From: Verrucomicrobiaceae bacterium
GTDB taxonomy: Bacteria > Verrucomicrobiota > Verrucomicrobiia > Verrucomicrobiales > Verrucomicrobiaceae
Assembly (NCBI GenBank): GCA_016795485.1
Contig: JAEUHM010000041.1
Location: forward strand, 434,001 to 498,000
Length of the DNA stretch: 64,000 nt
Direction: 5' to 3'
This document shows, one piece after another, positions 1 to 9,071 of the stretch; the stretch's first letter is position 1, and every line of letters begins with the position of its first letter. The notes under the pieces are model-generated. The model was given only the letters and a program-made list of their open reading frames with translations, had not been told where the DNA came from and did no database searches. Both the position numbers and the translations under genes were made by a program.

Positions 1-365
1 TGACACGCCGTGCGGGGCTAGTCAAAGTAGTAAAGAACGAGGCAGCAATCCAGGAACTGGTCGCAGGCAATCTCCGCATTAACCTAGATGCTAGAGCAGT
101 AGTCCAAGACGGAAAGCCGCTAGTGCTTACGCCCGTGGAGTTCGATCTGCTAGCGGCGCTTGTGAAGGCCAAGGGCAGGGTCAAAACGCGGGAACAACTG
201 CTAGACTCACTGCGAGATCGTGAGTGGGAGGTATTTGATCGTAGCATCGATGTGCACGTGGCCGCACTCCGGCGGAAACTAGGGGATGATGCACACTCAC
301 CCCGATTTATCCGCACAGTGAGAGCAGCCGGCTACATGTTTATCCCAGAGGAGCCAGTGTCATGA
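1..365 (+). CDS. OmpR/PhoB-type response regulator, C-terminal part only
   Basis: The frame is open from base 3, so the true start and the receiver domain lie outside the window. What is visible is the winged-helix DNA-binding domain of the OmpR/PhoB family: LTPVEFDLLAAL, then RSIDVHVAALRRKLGD (recognition helix region) and RFIRTVRAAGYMF (wing). The stop codon overlaps the start of the next gene in an ATGA, so this regulator and the kinase at 362 form a translationally coupled two-component pair. Its DNA targets cannot be read from the sequence. Confidence 0.85.
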   Translation, partial: TRRAGLVKVVKNEAAIQELVAGNLRINLDARAVVQDGKPLVLTPVEFDLLAALVKAKGRVKTREQLLDSLRDREWEVFDRSIDVHVAALRRKLGDDAHSPRFIRTVRAAGYMFIPEEPVS

Positions 366-1933
366 AGTGGAGGCCTCGATTGCCACTCTATGCAAAGATT
401 TTGCTGGTTTTCTTAGCCAACATCGGAGTGCTCACGGTTGTGTTGTTTGCCGTGATGCGTCATCAGTTCGGCAGCGGGTTCGGATCCGCTTTGGGGCGTC
501 TCGCTTCTGACCGTGTGCAGTCGATATCTGAAGGCATTTATGTGAAGCTGGCCAGCACAGACCAAAAGACCTGGACCCCGTATCTCAAAGAGCTGGGCAG
601 CACCTATGGTCTGAAGATCGCGATCGTGGGGGCCCCTCCCGTCACCATCGTGGGCCATGAACTCAGTGTCCCAGACGCGGTGGTCGCTGAGATGGAAGCA
701 CTTCGGCCTGCACGTCAGCGCCCAGGTCCAGGTGGAGGCCGCAGACCTCCCCCAGGGCCCAACGAGAATCGATTCCCTCCGGATGATGGCGCTTTCGGCG
801 CCTTGTTTGAGCCAGTTCCGCCCGAACACGGCCCCGATGGAAGGCCAGAGCCTGATGGGCCCCCTGAAGAACTGTTGCCTATGCGGATGGGCATGTTCAT
901 GAAGCACCTCCCAGATGCACACCCATCACAATGGATAGGCGCGCTTCTGCCCCCTTTGCGCGCACTCAATCGACCGCCTGGTGCTCCACTGTTTCTAATG
1001 TTTGCGGGCGATTCCGCTACCGGCAACGGCCTGTTCTTTGACCTCAAACCCTGGCTTTGGGGAGTGTTCGGCGCGCTAGCCCTTTCAGCCTTGATGTGGT
1101 TCCCTCTCGTGCGCGGCATCACACGGACTGTGCGCGAGACAATGCACGCCACAGAAGCAATCGCCAAGGGTGACTTCACCGTGCGCGTGGACGATGCACG
1201 TGGTGACGAGTTAGGCAGGCTCGGTCAGGCAGTGAATACGATGGCGGTGCAACTCGATGGCTATGTCCGCGGACAAAAACGCTTCCTCGGCGACATCGCC
1301 CACGAACTCTGCTCACCGATCGCACGCATGGAGATGGGATTGGGCATTCTGGAAGGCCAGATCCAAGCCAATCAACAGGAACGACTCGCCGATGTGCGAA
1401 GTGAAGTGCGAGAACTTTCCGTGATGGTAGGAGAGTTGCTGTCATTCTCAAAAGCCGCTCTGAGCAGAGAGGCCACTCCACGCCAGACCGTTCACTTGCT
1501 TGATCTTATGAGCGCCACTGCCGAGCGTGAGGACATTCCACCCGAGAAACTTCGGTTGAGCATCCCACGCGAGTGGTCCGTCGTTGCACGGCCCGAACTG
1601 CTGAGCCGCGCGGTGGGCAATGTTTTGCGCAACGCCACCCGCCACGCTCCGGAGAGCGAGATCATCGAGATCACCGCTCGGCAAAAAGGTCAGCACGTGG
1701 TGCTCACCATCGCCGACCGTGGCCCAGGCGTACCGGAGGAATGCGTGGCGCGGTTGTTTGAACCCTTCTTCCGCGTGGATGCCGCGCGCACCCGCGAATC
1801 TGGCGGTACCGGTCTCGGGCTGGCGATTGTCAAAACGTGTGTCGAGAGCTGCGGTGGGACCGTCGAAGCGCGAAATCGTGATGGCGGCGGGCTTGAAGTG
1901 ACCATGCAACTCGAAGCCGCCAACGAAGTTTAA
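362..1933 (+). CDS. Membrane sensor histidine kinase (CpxA/OmpR-partner type)
   Basis: 523 aa. Transmembrane helices at about residues 9-33 and 229-250 enclose a periplasmic sensor region, followed by HAMP, HisKA and HATPase domains. The phospho-accepting His is H314 in GDIAHELCSPIARM. The N box is NVLRNATRHAP and the G box GTGLGLAIV. The sensor region contains an unusual Pro/Gly/Arg-rich stretch (about residues 117-170), suggesting a flexible or surface-exposed segment. The ATG overlaps the stop of the upstream regulator by four bases. The architecture is that of CpxA-like envelope-stress kinases, but the signal is unknown. The PQQ-propeller gene 12 bases downstream may be co-transcribed. 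Confidence 0.9.
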   Translation: MKWRPRLPLYAKILLVFLANIGVLTVVLFAVMRHQFGSGFGSALGRLASDRVQSISEGIYVKLASTDQKTWTPYLKELGSTYGLKIAIVGAPPVTIVGHELSVPDAVVAEMEALRPARQRPGPGGGRRPPPGPNENRFPPDDGAFGALFEPVPPEHGPDGRPEPDGPPEELLPMRMGMFMKHLPDAHPSQWIGALLPPLRALNRPPGAPLFLMFAGDSATGNGLFFDLKPWLWGVFGALALSALMWFPLVRGITRTVRETMHATEAIAKGDFTVRVDDARGDELGRLGQAVNTMAVQLDGYVRGQKRFLGDIAHELCSPIARMEMGLGILEGQIQANQQERLADVRSEVRELSVMVGELLSFSKAALSREATPRQTVHLLDLMSATAEREDIPPEKLRLSIPREWSVVARPELLSRAVGNVLRNATRHAPESEIIEITARQKGQHVVLTIADRGPGVPEECVARLFEPFFRVDAARTRESGGTGLGLAIVKTCVESCGGTVEARNRDGGGLEVTMQLEAANEV

Positions 1934-1945
1934 AGCCACTCACCT

Positions 1946-3238
1946 ATGAAGACTTTTTCTCAAGCCATTCTCACCACGTTGGCCCTCATCTTGGGAAGCA
2001 CTGACAGCAATGCCGATTGGCTGCGACTTCTCGGTCCCAACGGAACAGGCACAGCACCTGAAGGTAGTAAGCCCCCGCTCAAGTGGAGCAACAGCGAGAA
2101 CCTCGCCTGGAAAACCGACCTTCCGGGAGCTGGAGCTTCCAGCCCCATTATTGTGGGCAGCAAAGTCTTTGTTACCTGCTACTCAGGAGTGGATGCAGGC
2201 ATTGAGAAGCTCAAGCGACACCTTGTTTGCATCGAGAAAGCATCTGGGAAGATAATGTGGGACAAAAGCGTGCCAGCGGTCATGCCAGAGGATGAGTTTT
2301 CCGGCTTTCTCGCAACCGAACATGGATATGCAAGCAACACCCCAGCCTCCGATGGTGAGCGCATTTACGTATTCTTTGGCAAGACCGGTGCGTTAGCCTT
2401 CGATCTCGATGGGAATCAGCTTTGGCAAACCGGTCTTGGCACTCGCTCCAACAGCCGCCGTTGGGGAAGCGCCGCCAGCGTGATGCTAACAAAGGATCAC
2501 GTTGTGGTGAATGCCTTGGATGAGGGCAGTGCAGTGTTTGGTCTAGAGAAAGCGACTGGCAAAATCGCATGGAAGGCCCCAGCGGAAGGCCTGGAGCTCG
2601 CCTACAGCACTCCGGTGCTCGTGAAAAATGGCGCTGAAGAGGATTTGGTGCTGGCAGTGCCACAGGAGATTTGGGGAATGAACCCCACGAATGGAAAACT
2701 CCGCTGGTACGCCACCCATGAGCTTCCTGGCAATGTGTCGCCAGGAGTCGTTATTGGTGATGCCTCCGATATTTTCGTGTTTGGCGGCTACCCGCGCACA
2801 GGGAGCGCTGCCATCAAACTAGGCGGACGCAATGACATCACCTCCAGTATCCGCTGGACCAGCAACAACAGTTCTTACGTGCCCACTCCCGTTTTCCACC
2901 AAGGTCACCTCTACGTCATCAACGACAAAGGCATGGCCCTCTGCATGGAGGCGGCGACTGGGAAGGTTGTTTTCGAGGAGCGAGTTATGGAATCCGCCGG
3001 AGGCGGTCGACGTGGAGGTGGAAAACCATTTTATGCCTCACCCGTTCTGGCCGATGGCAAGCTCTACTGTGTTAGCCGCACGAATGGCACTTTTGTCATG
3101 GCCGCCGCACCCAAATACGAGATCCTTGCGCGCAATGTCATCGACCTCGATGATAGTCAGTTCAATGCGAGCCCCGCAGTAGACGGAAATCAGCTTTTCA
3201 TCCGATCCAACAAAGCTCTCTACTGCATCGGGCAGTGA
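1946..3238 (+). CDS. Exported PQQ-like (BamB-type) beta-propeller protein
   Basis: 430 aa with an N-terminal signal peptide (about residues 1-23, ending SNADW). The mature protein carries repeated PQQ-like blades, for example HLVCIEKASGKIMWD, AVFGLEKATGKIAWK, GMNPTNGKLRWYA and ALCMEAATGKVVFEE, each with the A/TGK...W signature of quinoprotein-type propellers. A Gly/Arg-rich loop (GGGRRGGGK) interrupts one blade. No catalytic residues of PQQ dehydrogenases are evident, so a scaffold or binding role is more likely; proteins of this kind are numerous in Planctomycetota and Verrucomicrobiota. It starts 12 bases after the kinase gene. Confidence 0.8.
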   Translation: MKTFSQAILTTLALILGSTDSNADWLRLLGPNGTGTAPEGSKPPLKWSNSENLAWKTDLPGAGASSPIIVGSKVFVTCYSGVDAGIEKLKRHLVCIEKASGKIMWDKSVPAVMPEDEFSGFLATEHGYASNTPASDGERIYVFFGKTGALAFDLDGNQLWQTGLGTRSNSRRWGSAASVMLTKDHVVVNALDEGSAVFGLEKATGKIAWKAPAEGLELAYSTPVLVKNGAEEDLVLAVPQEIWGMNPTNGKLRWYATHELPGNVSPGVVIGDASDIFVFGGYPRTGSAAIKLGGRNDITSSIRWTSNNSSYVPTPVFHQGHLYVINDKGMALCMEAATGKVVFEERVMESAGGGRRGGGKPFYASPVLADGKLYCVSRTNGTFVMAAAPKYEILARNVIDLDDSQFNASPAVDGNQLFIRSNKALYCIGQ

Positions 3239-3249
3239 GCCCTGGGCAC

Positions 3250-4938
3250 TTAGCGGCCTGACTTCTGGGCGGTGTTGCTAAACAACGCTGCTTGGTAACG
3301 CACCAGCGCATCACCAATAGCAGCAGCTAACCCATTCTGATAAGTGGGAGACGCAATCAATGATCCGTCCTTCGAGTTGGTCACGAACCCACCCTCAAAG
3401 AGGATGCCTGGACGATTGCAGCCGGTAAGCACGGACCATCGCGCACGTTTGATGCCACGATCCACCAGCTTGTAGCGATGAATAACCATGGCGTGAACTG
3501 CCGTGGCCAATGCGATATTCTCTGCATCGCGAATGTTACCAGTGAAGGCTCGGTTATCCCAATCTCGCGTGCCCATTGAGGTCGATGAGCTTCCCTGCGG
3601 CGTAAGCGCAAAGGTCTCGATGCCGGAAGCAGCCGAACCACCGGAGTTGAAGTGCAAGCTGACGAAGATGCTGTTGGGAATGCTATTGGCAAACTGTGCC
3701 CGACCACCCAACGAGATAAATCGGTCATCCTGGCGCGTCATGACCACTTTGAAACCCCGTTTGATGAGCGCTGCCTTCACCGCGTGAGCCAGTTGAAGCG
3801 TGTACTGTTTCTCATAGCCGTAGATGCCCTTGGCCCCAGAATCATGGCCCCCATGCCCTGCATCAATGATCACCGTATCAAAGGGCCGCCCTTGCGTAAT
3901 CAGCCAAGGACGAATCACCGGGTCGAGCAGCTTGCTGAGATCCACGCGCGAAACACACACCTTCCCTTTCAGAGTCGTGATGGGGTAGCTCATCACAAAC
4001 TTGATGTTGTTGATCAATAGATCCTGGCTGCCAACGCGGCCCTTCAAAAACATGGTGGGATTCCTGAACCAGAGCTGTTCGCCGCTCACCTTGAACTCAC
4101 TAAACCGATAGAACGCATGGATGCTCTCAGCAGTGACCCAGTCCATCCCACCTGATTGGTAAATCTGCCACGCTGCCGGAGCGGCTGGCAAGTCTTGCGT
4201 GACGGTAGGGGGCGGGGGCGCTGATCCCGTTGCTTTGGTGCCTGCCTTTGGCGTGGGCTCATCATCGTTTTTCAGCGTGGCGAACTCGGAGTCCAAGTTC
4301 ATGTCCACACCGGCATTGGCTGCAGGTACTGGGGGAGTGAATGCAGATTCTTTCGTGGACTCAGACTTAGATGAAGCCTCAGCCATCTTGGGCTCCACCG
4401 CTGCGGGCACAGACGCAGTGGGTGCATTCACTTTCGGCACCACCGTCGCCTTCACGATCATTTCCTTCGGCACGGGCGGGCCCATTGGAGACAAATCAGG
4501 AGGCCCCATCGGCGGAAGTTGAGCCGTCGTGGCTTCTTTTTTGCCTTTTTCTTCGGTCTTTGCTGCGTTTGCCACCGGCGGTGGTGCTTTTTCTTCCGTC
4601 GGAGCCTTCATTTGTGGCTTCGGCGTTTCCTTTGGCACCGTTTTGCTGGCGGCGGGCTTCGACTTTGCGGTGGAGGCTTTGGAAGTACCGGAACTCTTGG
4701 ATTTGGTGCTTAGCGGTGCTGCTTTCGGCTTGGGTTTGGGCTTCGGAGCCTCTTCTTTCTTTGGCTCTGGCGGGGGAGGAGGGGGCGGAGCCTCCTCTTT
4801 TTTGCCCAGCCCAACCACTCGCTTCATTTTGTCGAACCAGCCCTTCTTCTCGCCTTCCTCAGCGCCAAAAGCAGCGCCAACTGCCACCATAGTGGCAACG
4901 AAAAGCGTCGGCAGCGCGTGTTTCCTGAGGCTGAACAT
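3250..4938 (-). CDS. N-acetylmuramoyl-L-alanine amidase (Amidase_3) with long Pro/Lys-rich N-terminal region
   Basis: 562 aa. A signal peptide (MFSLRKHALPTLFVATMVA...) is followed by KKGWFDKMKR and about 200 residues of low-complexity Pro/Lys/Ala/Glu sequence, including a polyproline run. The C-terminal catalytic domain starts near residue 355: VIIDAGHGGHDSGAKG (zinc His), RFISLGGRAQFAN, FVSLHFNS (second zinc His) and GILFEGGFVTNSKDG (catalytic Glu). These are the hallmarks of AmiA/AmiC-type zinc amidases that cut the lactoyl-peptide bond in peptidoglycan. The disordered linker would let the enzyme reach through the wall. Divergently transcribed from the symporter gene at 5050. Confidence 0.9.
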   Translation of the reverse strand: MFSLRKHALPTLFVATMVAVGAAFGAEEGEKKGWFDKMKRVVGLGKKEEAPPPPPPPEPKKEEAPKPKPKPKAAPLSTKSKSSGTSKASTAKSKPAASKTVPKETPKPQMKAPTEEKAPPPVANAAKTEEKGKKEATTAQLPPMGPPDLSPMGPPVPKEMIVKATVVPKVNAPTASVPAAVEPKMAEASSKSESTKESAFTPPVPAANAGVDMNLDSEFATLKNDDEPTPKAGTKATGSAPPPPTVTQDLPAAPAAWQIYQSGGMDWVTAESIHAFYRFSEFKVSGEQLWFRNPTMFLKGRVGSQDLLINNIKFVMSYPITTLKGKVCVSRVDLSKLLDPVIRPWLITQGRPFDTVIIDAGHGGHDSGAKGIYGYEKQYTLQLAHAVKAALIKRGFKVVMTRQDDRFISLGGRAQFANSIPNSIFVSLHFNSGGSAASGIETFALTPQGSSSTSMGTRDWDNRAFTGNIRDAENIALATAVHAMVIHRYKLVDRGIKRARWSVLTGCNRPGILFEGGFVTNSKDGSLIASPTYQNGLAAAIGDALVRYQAALFSNTAQKSGR

Positions 4939-5049
4939 TTTGGGGGGGGTCGAAACGAGCGTTAATCACTAGCCGCAGAAACTCGAGATTCAAGAGCGGC
5001 ATGAACGGGTCTTGCGCTGACGTTCGGCTTTCTCGTATCCTTCGCTCTT

Positions 5050-6540
5050 ATGATGTCCCGCTTCTCCCTTCTGGATTATGTGATTTTCGTGGCCTACTTG
5101 GCCGCATCCGTCGGGGTGGGCCTGCTTTCAGCCCGTGGCTCAAAGTCACTAGGAGACTATTTTTTGGCAGGTCGTGGCATGAGCAGCATCGTGGTGGCGA
5201 TGTCCGTCCTTGCGGCTCTTTTTTCAGGTATCAGCTACATCGCTGGGCCTGCAGATGTGTATCAGAATGGCTTCGCTTTTGCCTACGTGGTGCTCGCGTT
5301 TTTCATCGCCACTCCCTTCACCGCCAACTGGATGATGCCCTTGTTCTACAACTCGCGGTACTTCACGGCCTACCAGTTCTTGGAGGAGCGATTCTCCCGC
5401 ACGGCACGCCTTTTGGCTTCCGGGCTTTTCATTTTTCGCGTCTGCCTCTGGCTTGCAGCAGCCACCTACGCTCCAGCTCTGGCCTTGGAAAAAGTAACCG
5501 GAATGCCGCTATGGCTTACGATTCTGGCGTCTGGAACACTCACGACACTCTACACGGCACTGGGCGGGATGAAGGCTGTCATCTGGACAGATGTCATGCA
5601 GTTGATCGTGCTGTTTGGCGGCCAGTTCATCATTGTGTTAGTGGCTGTGGGTAAAATACCGGGCGGCATTGCCACGGTATGGGAAACTTCTGTGAATGAT
5701 GGTCGCCTCAACTTGAGCCTCTCCTTCAACATGGCGGACCGGGTCAATTTGGGGGCTGTTTTGATCGCCGGAGCATTCCTGCATCTAGTGCAGATGGCCA
5801 CGGATCAAGTTTCCGTTCAGCGTTATCTCACGGCCGGGAGCCTGGAAGAAGCCCGCAGGTCCCTGTGGCTCAAGTTGTGGTTCATCCTGCCGGTTCTAGT
5901 GCTCTTCTATGGCACGGGGCTAGTGCTTTATGCGTTTTACAAGCAACACGGTGATCCACTGGCCGCTGGATTAATCCAAAAAGCAGACCAGATACTGCCC
6001 TACTTCGTGATCACCGAGCTGCCATCTGGGCTGCCCGGTTTATTGATCGCCGCAATCTACGCTGCCAGTATGTCCACCATCTCAGCTGGTCTTAACTCGC
6101 TCTCTTCTGCGACCATCATGGACTTTCAGTCGCGGAAAAGCAGTGATGCCAATTCAGCTAATACTCAACTGGGCCGCGCACGATGGATTACGGTGCTCTA
6201 CGGCATTCTGGTCATGGCTTTTGCCTTCCTTGTCTCCCTCATGAGTGGAAATCTGGTTGAATCCGTAAACACGATCATCGGTCTCGTGGGGGGGCCGCTG
6301 CTTGGACTGTTCTTCTTGGGCATGTTCACCCAATCTGCCACCGCGCGTGGTGCGCTTTGGGGCTGCCTGATTGGGTTCGCCTCGCTGCTGATGATTTATC
6401 TCTATCAAAATGGCATCCTCACCCGCGAAAAGCCCGCACAACTTGTTTCGTTTGTCTGGTTTAGCCTGTTAGGATGTGCTATCACGATGATTACTGGCCT
6501 TATCGCCTCAGCCCAGCAGCCAAAACAAGGCACTGCTTAG
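5050..6540 (+). CDS. Sodium:solute symporter (SSS/SLC5 family)
   Basis: 496 aa, hydrophobic throughout with about 13 predicted membrane helices. The N-terminus (LLDYVIFVAYLAASVGVGLL, then GDYFLAGRGMSSIVVAMSVL) and the TM region GISYIAGPADVYQNG match the sodium-solute symporter family. ATDQVSVQRYLTAGSLEEAR is the SSS signature region. Substrates in this family include sugars, sialic acids, myo-inositol and carboxylates. The two adjoining ATG codons at 5050 and 5053 are both possible starts. It is convergent with the SDR/SDR/amidohydrolase gene set ending 2 bases downstream, which may metabolise the imported compound (inference). Confidence 0.9.
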   Translation: MMSRFSLLDYVIFVAYLAASVGVGLLSARGSKSLGDYFLAGRGMSSIVVAMSVLAALFSGISYIAGPADVYQNGFAFAYVVLAFFIATPFTANWMMPLFYNSRYFTAYQFLEERFSRTARLLASGLFIFRVCLWLAAATYAPALALEKVTGMPLWLTILASGTLTTLYTALGGMKAVIWTDVMQLIVLFGGQFIIVLVAVGKIPGGIATVWETSVNDGRLNLSLSFNMADRVNLGAVLIAGAFLHLVQMATDQVSVQRYLTAGSLEEARRSLWLKLWFILPVLVLFYGTGLVLYAFYKQHGDPLAAGLIQKADQILPYFVITELPSGLPGLLIAAIYAASMSTISAGLNSLSSATIMDFQSRKSSDANSANTQLGRARWITVLYGILVMAFAFLVSLMSGNLVESVNTIIGLVGGPLLGLFFLGMFTQSATARGALWGCLIGFASLLMIYLYQNGILTREKPAQLVSFVWFSLLGCAITMITGLIASAQQPKQGTA

Positions 6541-6542
6541 CG

Positions 6543-7316
6543 TCACCAAGCCGTCCAGCCGCCATCGACCGCAAGGTTTTGGCCAGTAACGAAGCTTGAC
6601 GCATCGCTCAACAAGAACAGCACTGCACCAGCAATCTCTGGCGACTGCCCTACCCTGCCCATGGGCACCTTTCTCGCCAATCGAGCCACAAACTCATGCT
6701 TATCGCTCTGAAGAGTCGGATTTGGAAATGGTCCGGGCGAAACGCAATTGCAGCGCACACCACCCTTACCATGATGCACGGCAAGGTAGCGCGTCATCTG
6801 CTGCAGACCCGCCTTTCCAACGCCATACTCAATCGGATTCGGCGTCATTGGCGACTCGTAGACGGAAGGATCGGGCGAGACTGTGCCATACATGCTGGAA
6901 AATAGCACGATACTGCCACTTCCTCGCACGGCCATTCGCTGGCTGACACTGCGGGCTAACACAAAAGTTGCGGTCAGATTGCCGTGGTTGGCTTTGTCAA
7001 AATCCTCTGCCGTCAGATCATCAAACTTCTTTGCGGTAGACGCGTAAGTCATGATCACCAGCCCATGCGGGACTCCGCGTGTGGCCATTTGCTGCTCAAC
7101 AAAGGTTTCCACTTGGCCCAAATCAGACGCGTCCAACGAAACAGGCGTCACGCTCTCGCCAAAACCCACTTCAGCTGCCTTGCAACCAAGATCCGCACAC
7201 AGCACTCGGGCACCGAGCTTACAGCAGCCATTCACAACCTCGCGGCCGAGATAACCGGCACCACCGATGACCCAAACGTCCCGGCCCTCCAGTGAAAACA
7301 GTGTAGAGTCTATCAT
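6543..7316 (-). CDS. Short-chain dehydrogenase/reductase (SDR), distal gene of a three-gene set
   Basis: 257 aa classical SDR. The cofactor-binding start [14 protein letters not shown] has a GxGxxG pattern shifted toward the extended-SDR style. The catalytic [11 protein letters not shown] supplies Y and K, and the C-terminal [11 protein letters not shown] is typical of classical SDRs. The start ATG overlaps the end of the upstream SDR gene (7313-8050) by four bases, so the two are translationally coupled. The substrate is not deducible; neighbours suggest a sugar acid or lactone pathway. Confidence 0.85.
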   Translation of the reverse strand: MIDSTLFSLEGRDVWVIGGAGYLGREVVNGCCKLGARVLCADLGCKAAEVGFGESVTPVSLDASDLGQVETFVEQQMATRGVPHGLVIMTYASTAKKFDDLTAEDFDKANHGNLTATFVLARSVSQRMAVRGSGSIVLFSSMYGTVSPDPSVYESPMTPNPIEYGVGKAGLQQMTRYLAVHHGKGGVRCNCVSPGPFPNPTLQSDKHEFVARLARKVPMGRVGQSPEIAGAVLFLLSDASSFVTGQNLAVDGGWTAW

Positions 7317-8050
7317 ACTGGTTTGCCGATCTGCACTGTGGTGAGGCCTCCATCGATCGTGATGATCTCACCCGTGATGTAGCTGGCCGCAGCCGAACAA
7401 AGAAATGCGACAGCTCCCGCACAATCACTTGGTTCGCCAACTCTGCCGAGCAGGATCTTGTTTTCGTAGTGCCTGAGTAAGTCATTCTTGCGAGGCTCCA
7501 TCCAAACGCTCGTCAGTGGCGTGCGAATGAGGCCCGGAGCAATGCCATTTACCCTGATTCCACGATCTGCTAAAGAGGCCGCGAGTGAACGCACCATCAT
7601 CACCAATCCGCCCTTGCTCGTGTCATACGCCACGCTGTCCGTTTCAGCCTGGAAGCCATTGGTAGAAGCCACAATAACAATGCTGCCGCCCCGCCTCCTC
7701 TTGGCAAAAGCTTGGGCCAAGAAGAAGGGCGCGCGTAGATTCAAAGCCATCGTGCGCTCCCACTCCACAGAAGTCATTTCCAAGAAAGGTTTGTCGAAGA
7801 AGCTTCCCGCATTGCACACCAAGATGTCCAACTCCGGCTCCAACTCGAAAGCAGCGGTCACGAGAGCTTCCGCTGAATCCGGCTGAAGCAAATCAGCGTG
7901 CAAGTACTTCGGCAGTTCAGACTCGGCTTGCAGACCATGATGCACAACCGCCGCCCCACACTCTGCTAGTTGCGTGGCGATGGCCAATCCAATGCCTTGT
8001 GACGATCCCGTCACCAGTGCCGCGTGCCCTTCAAGAGAGAATGCTTTCAT
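7313..8050 (-). CDS. Short-chain dehydrogenase/reductase (SDR), middle gene of a three-gene set
   Basis: 245 aa. It has [18 protein letters not shown] (TGxxxGIG, NAD(P) binding), DILVCNAG (NNAG-like motif with C replacing the first N), [12 protein letters not shown] (catalytic YxxxK) and [10 protein letters not shown] near the C-terminus. It is a classical FabG-like SDR, probably oxidising or reducing a small hydroxy/keto compound. Its first 20 bases overlap the amidohydrolase gene (8031-9005), and its stop overlaps the next SDR start, a compact operon reading from 9005 to 6543. Confidence 0.88.
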   Translation of the reverse strand: MKAFSLEGHAALVTGSSQGIGLAIATQLAECGAAVVHHGLQAESELPKYLHADLLQPDSAEALVTAAFELEPELDILVCNAGSFFDKPFLEMTSVEWERTMALNLRAPFFLAQAFAKRRRGGSIVIVASTNGFQAETDSVAYDTSKGGLVMMVRSLAASLADRGIRVNGIAPGLIRTPLTSVWMEPRKNDLLRHYENKILLGRVGEPSDCAGAVAFLCSAAASYITGEIITIDGGLTTVQIGKPV

Positions 8051-9005
8051 CCTTGAGCTTTAGGTAGTCCACCGTGTTTTGAAAAGCAATGCGCTTGACC
8101 ACTTCATCGCCGGCCGCTGTCAGCGCATCCACTTCGGCCTTATAGGTGCTGATGAGGCGCACCACTTGGCCGTTGATCTCTGCCGCGTAACTATAAAACG
8201 GCGAATCGCTACCCCACATGAACTTGCGAGGGTAAGCCGCTGCCAAATCAGCGATCACACGTGCAGGATTGGTGTAGTCCGTGTCGAACCGTCGTGATTT
8301 GGGTGCGACAAAGGGCATGTCCTTCACCACACCCAGGCAGTGAATGCAGTGCGCCGAGTTGTCGAACCACGTATTGGGCAGAGCATTGACGCGATCCAGG
8401 CACTCCTTGTCAAAGCGGCATGAGTGGGCGAGGCAGAAGCGCACTTGGGGATTCTCCTCTGCAACGTCCAGAATATCCCGCGCCTGTGCCCAAAGATCAC
8501 TCTCTGCTACACTGGAGTGGATCAAAAAGGGCAAATCCCACTCCTCAGCAAGCTCCAGAAACACTTTGCCACGATCCCGGAGGTGCTTGATGTCAGCCTG
8601 CAAAATAGTTGTCTGCATCTTGATGCCGTAAAAATGGTAACGCGCGCGCAACTTCCGCAGTTCGACCGCCTGAGCGGCGGTATTGCGCATGGGATCTGCC
8701 ATAATGAGCGGCAGCATACGCCGGCCCTCATCAGGGAAGAGTTCATAGATTTCCTTGAGCAACCTCAGGTTCTCGAAAGCATAAGGCACATCATGCAACC
8801 GCCCGGCGGCGTCTTTGATTTCACCGTCACGAAACGCACTGACATCCAGAGCAAGATGGCTCACGAAAGGAAACACCATCCAACGCGAGACTCCCAGCGC
8901 CAAACCCTCGTCATGCATCGCCACCAAGTGCTGGGCGTAGGGGAAGTCACCGTGCAAATAGAATAGCAAGTCGGCACCAACGTGGTTGTGGCAATCAATA
9001 ATCAT
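8031..9005 (-). CDS. Amidohydrolase-family TIM-barrel hydrolase/decarboxylase (Amidohydro_2 type)
   Basis: 324 aa. The N-terminus [13 protein letters not shown] carries the HxH metal ligands of the amidohydrolase superfamily. A further His lies in FCLAHSCRF, and the late Asp in FMWGSDSPF completes the usual set. The layout fits Amidohydro_2 proteins (lactonases such as LigI-like or fuconolactonase-like enzymes, and ACMSD-like decarboxylases). It is the first gene of an overlapping three-gene operon with two SDR enzymes, a combination that suggests lactone opening plus dehydrogenation of a sugar-like substrate (inference). The exact substrate cannot be read from the sequence. Confidence 0.85.
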   Translation of the reverse strand: MIIDCHNHVGADLLFYLHGDFPYAQHLVAMHDEGLALGVSRWMVFPFVSHLALDVSAFRDGEIKDAAGRLHDVPYAFENLRLLKEIYELFPDEGRRMLPLIMADPMRNTAAQAVELRKLRARYHFYGIKMQTTILQADIKHLRDRGKVFLELAEEWDLPFLIHSSVAESDLWAQARDILDVAEENPQVRFCLAHSCRFDKECLDRVNALPNTWFDNSAHCIHCLGVVKDMPFVAPKSRRFDTDYTNPARVIADLAAAYPRKFMWGSDSPFYSYAAEINGQVVRLISTYKAEVDALTAAGDEVVKRIAFQNTVDYLKLKDESILS

Positions 9006-9071
9006 CTCCTGAGAACGAACTCAGAACCGACGATGTTGAAAGCGGAGGAAACTATTTCCACACAAGCACTC

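Noticed and set aside
3233-3252. GGGC...GCCC hairpin at the propeller/amidase junction
   Set aside because: Only a 4-bp stem and no T-tract; not enough to call a terminator.
5001-5654. 217-codon frame overlapping the symporter start
   Set aside because: Out-of-frame overlap with a well-supported SSS symporter; composition (Cys/His/Arg-rich) is not protein-like.
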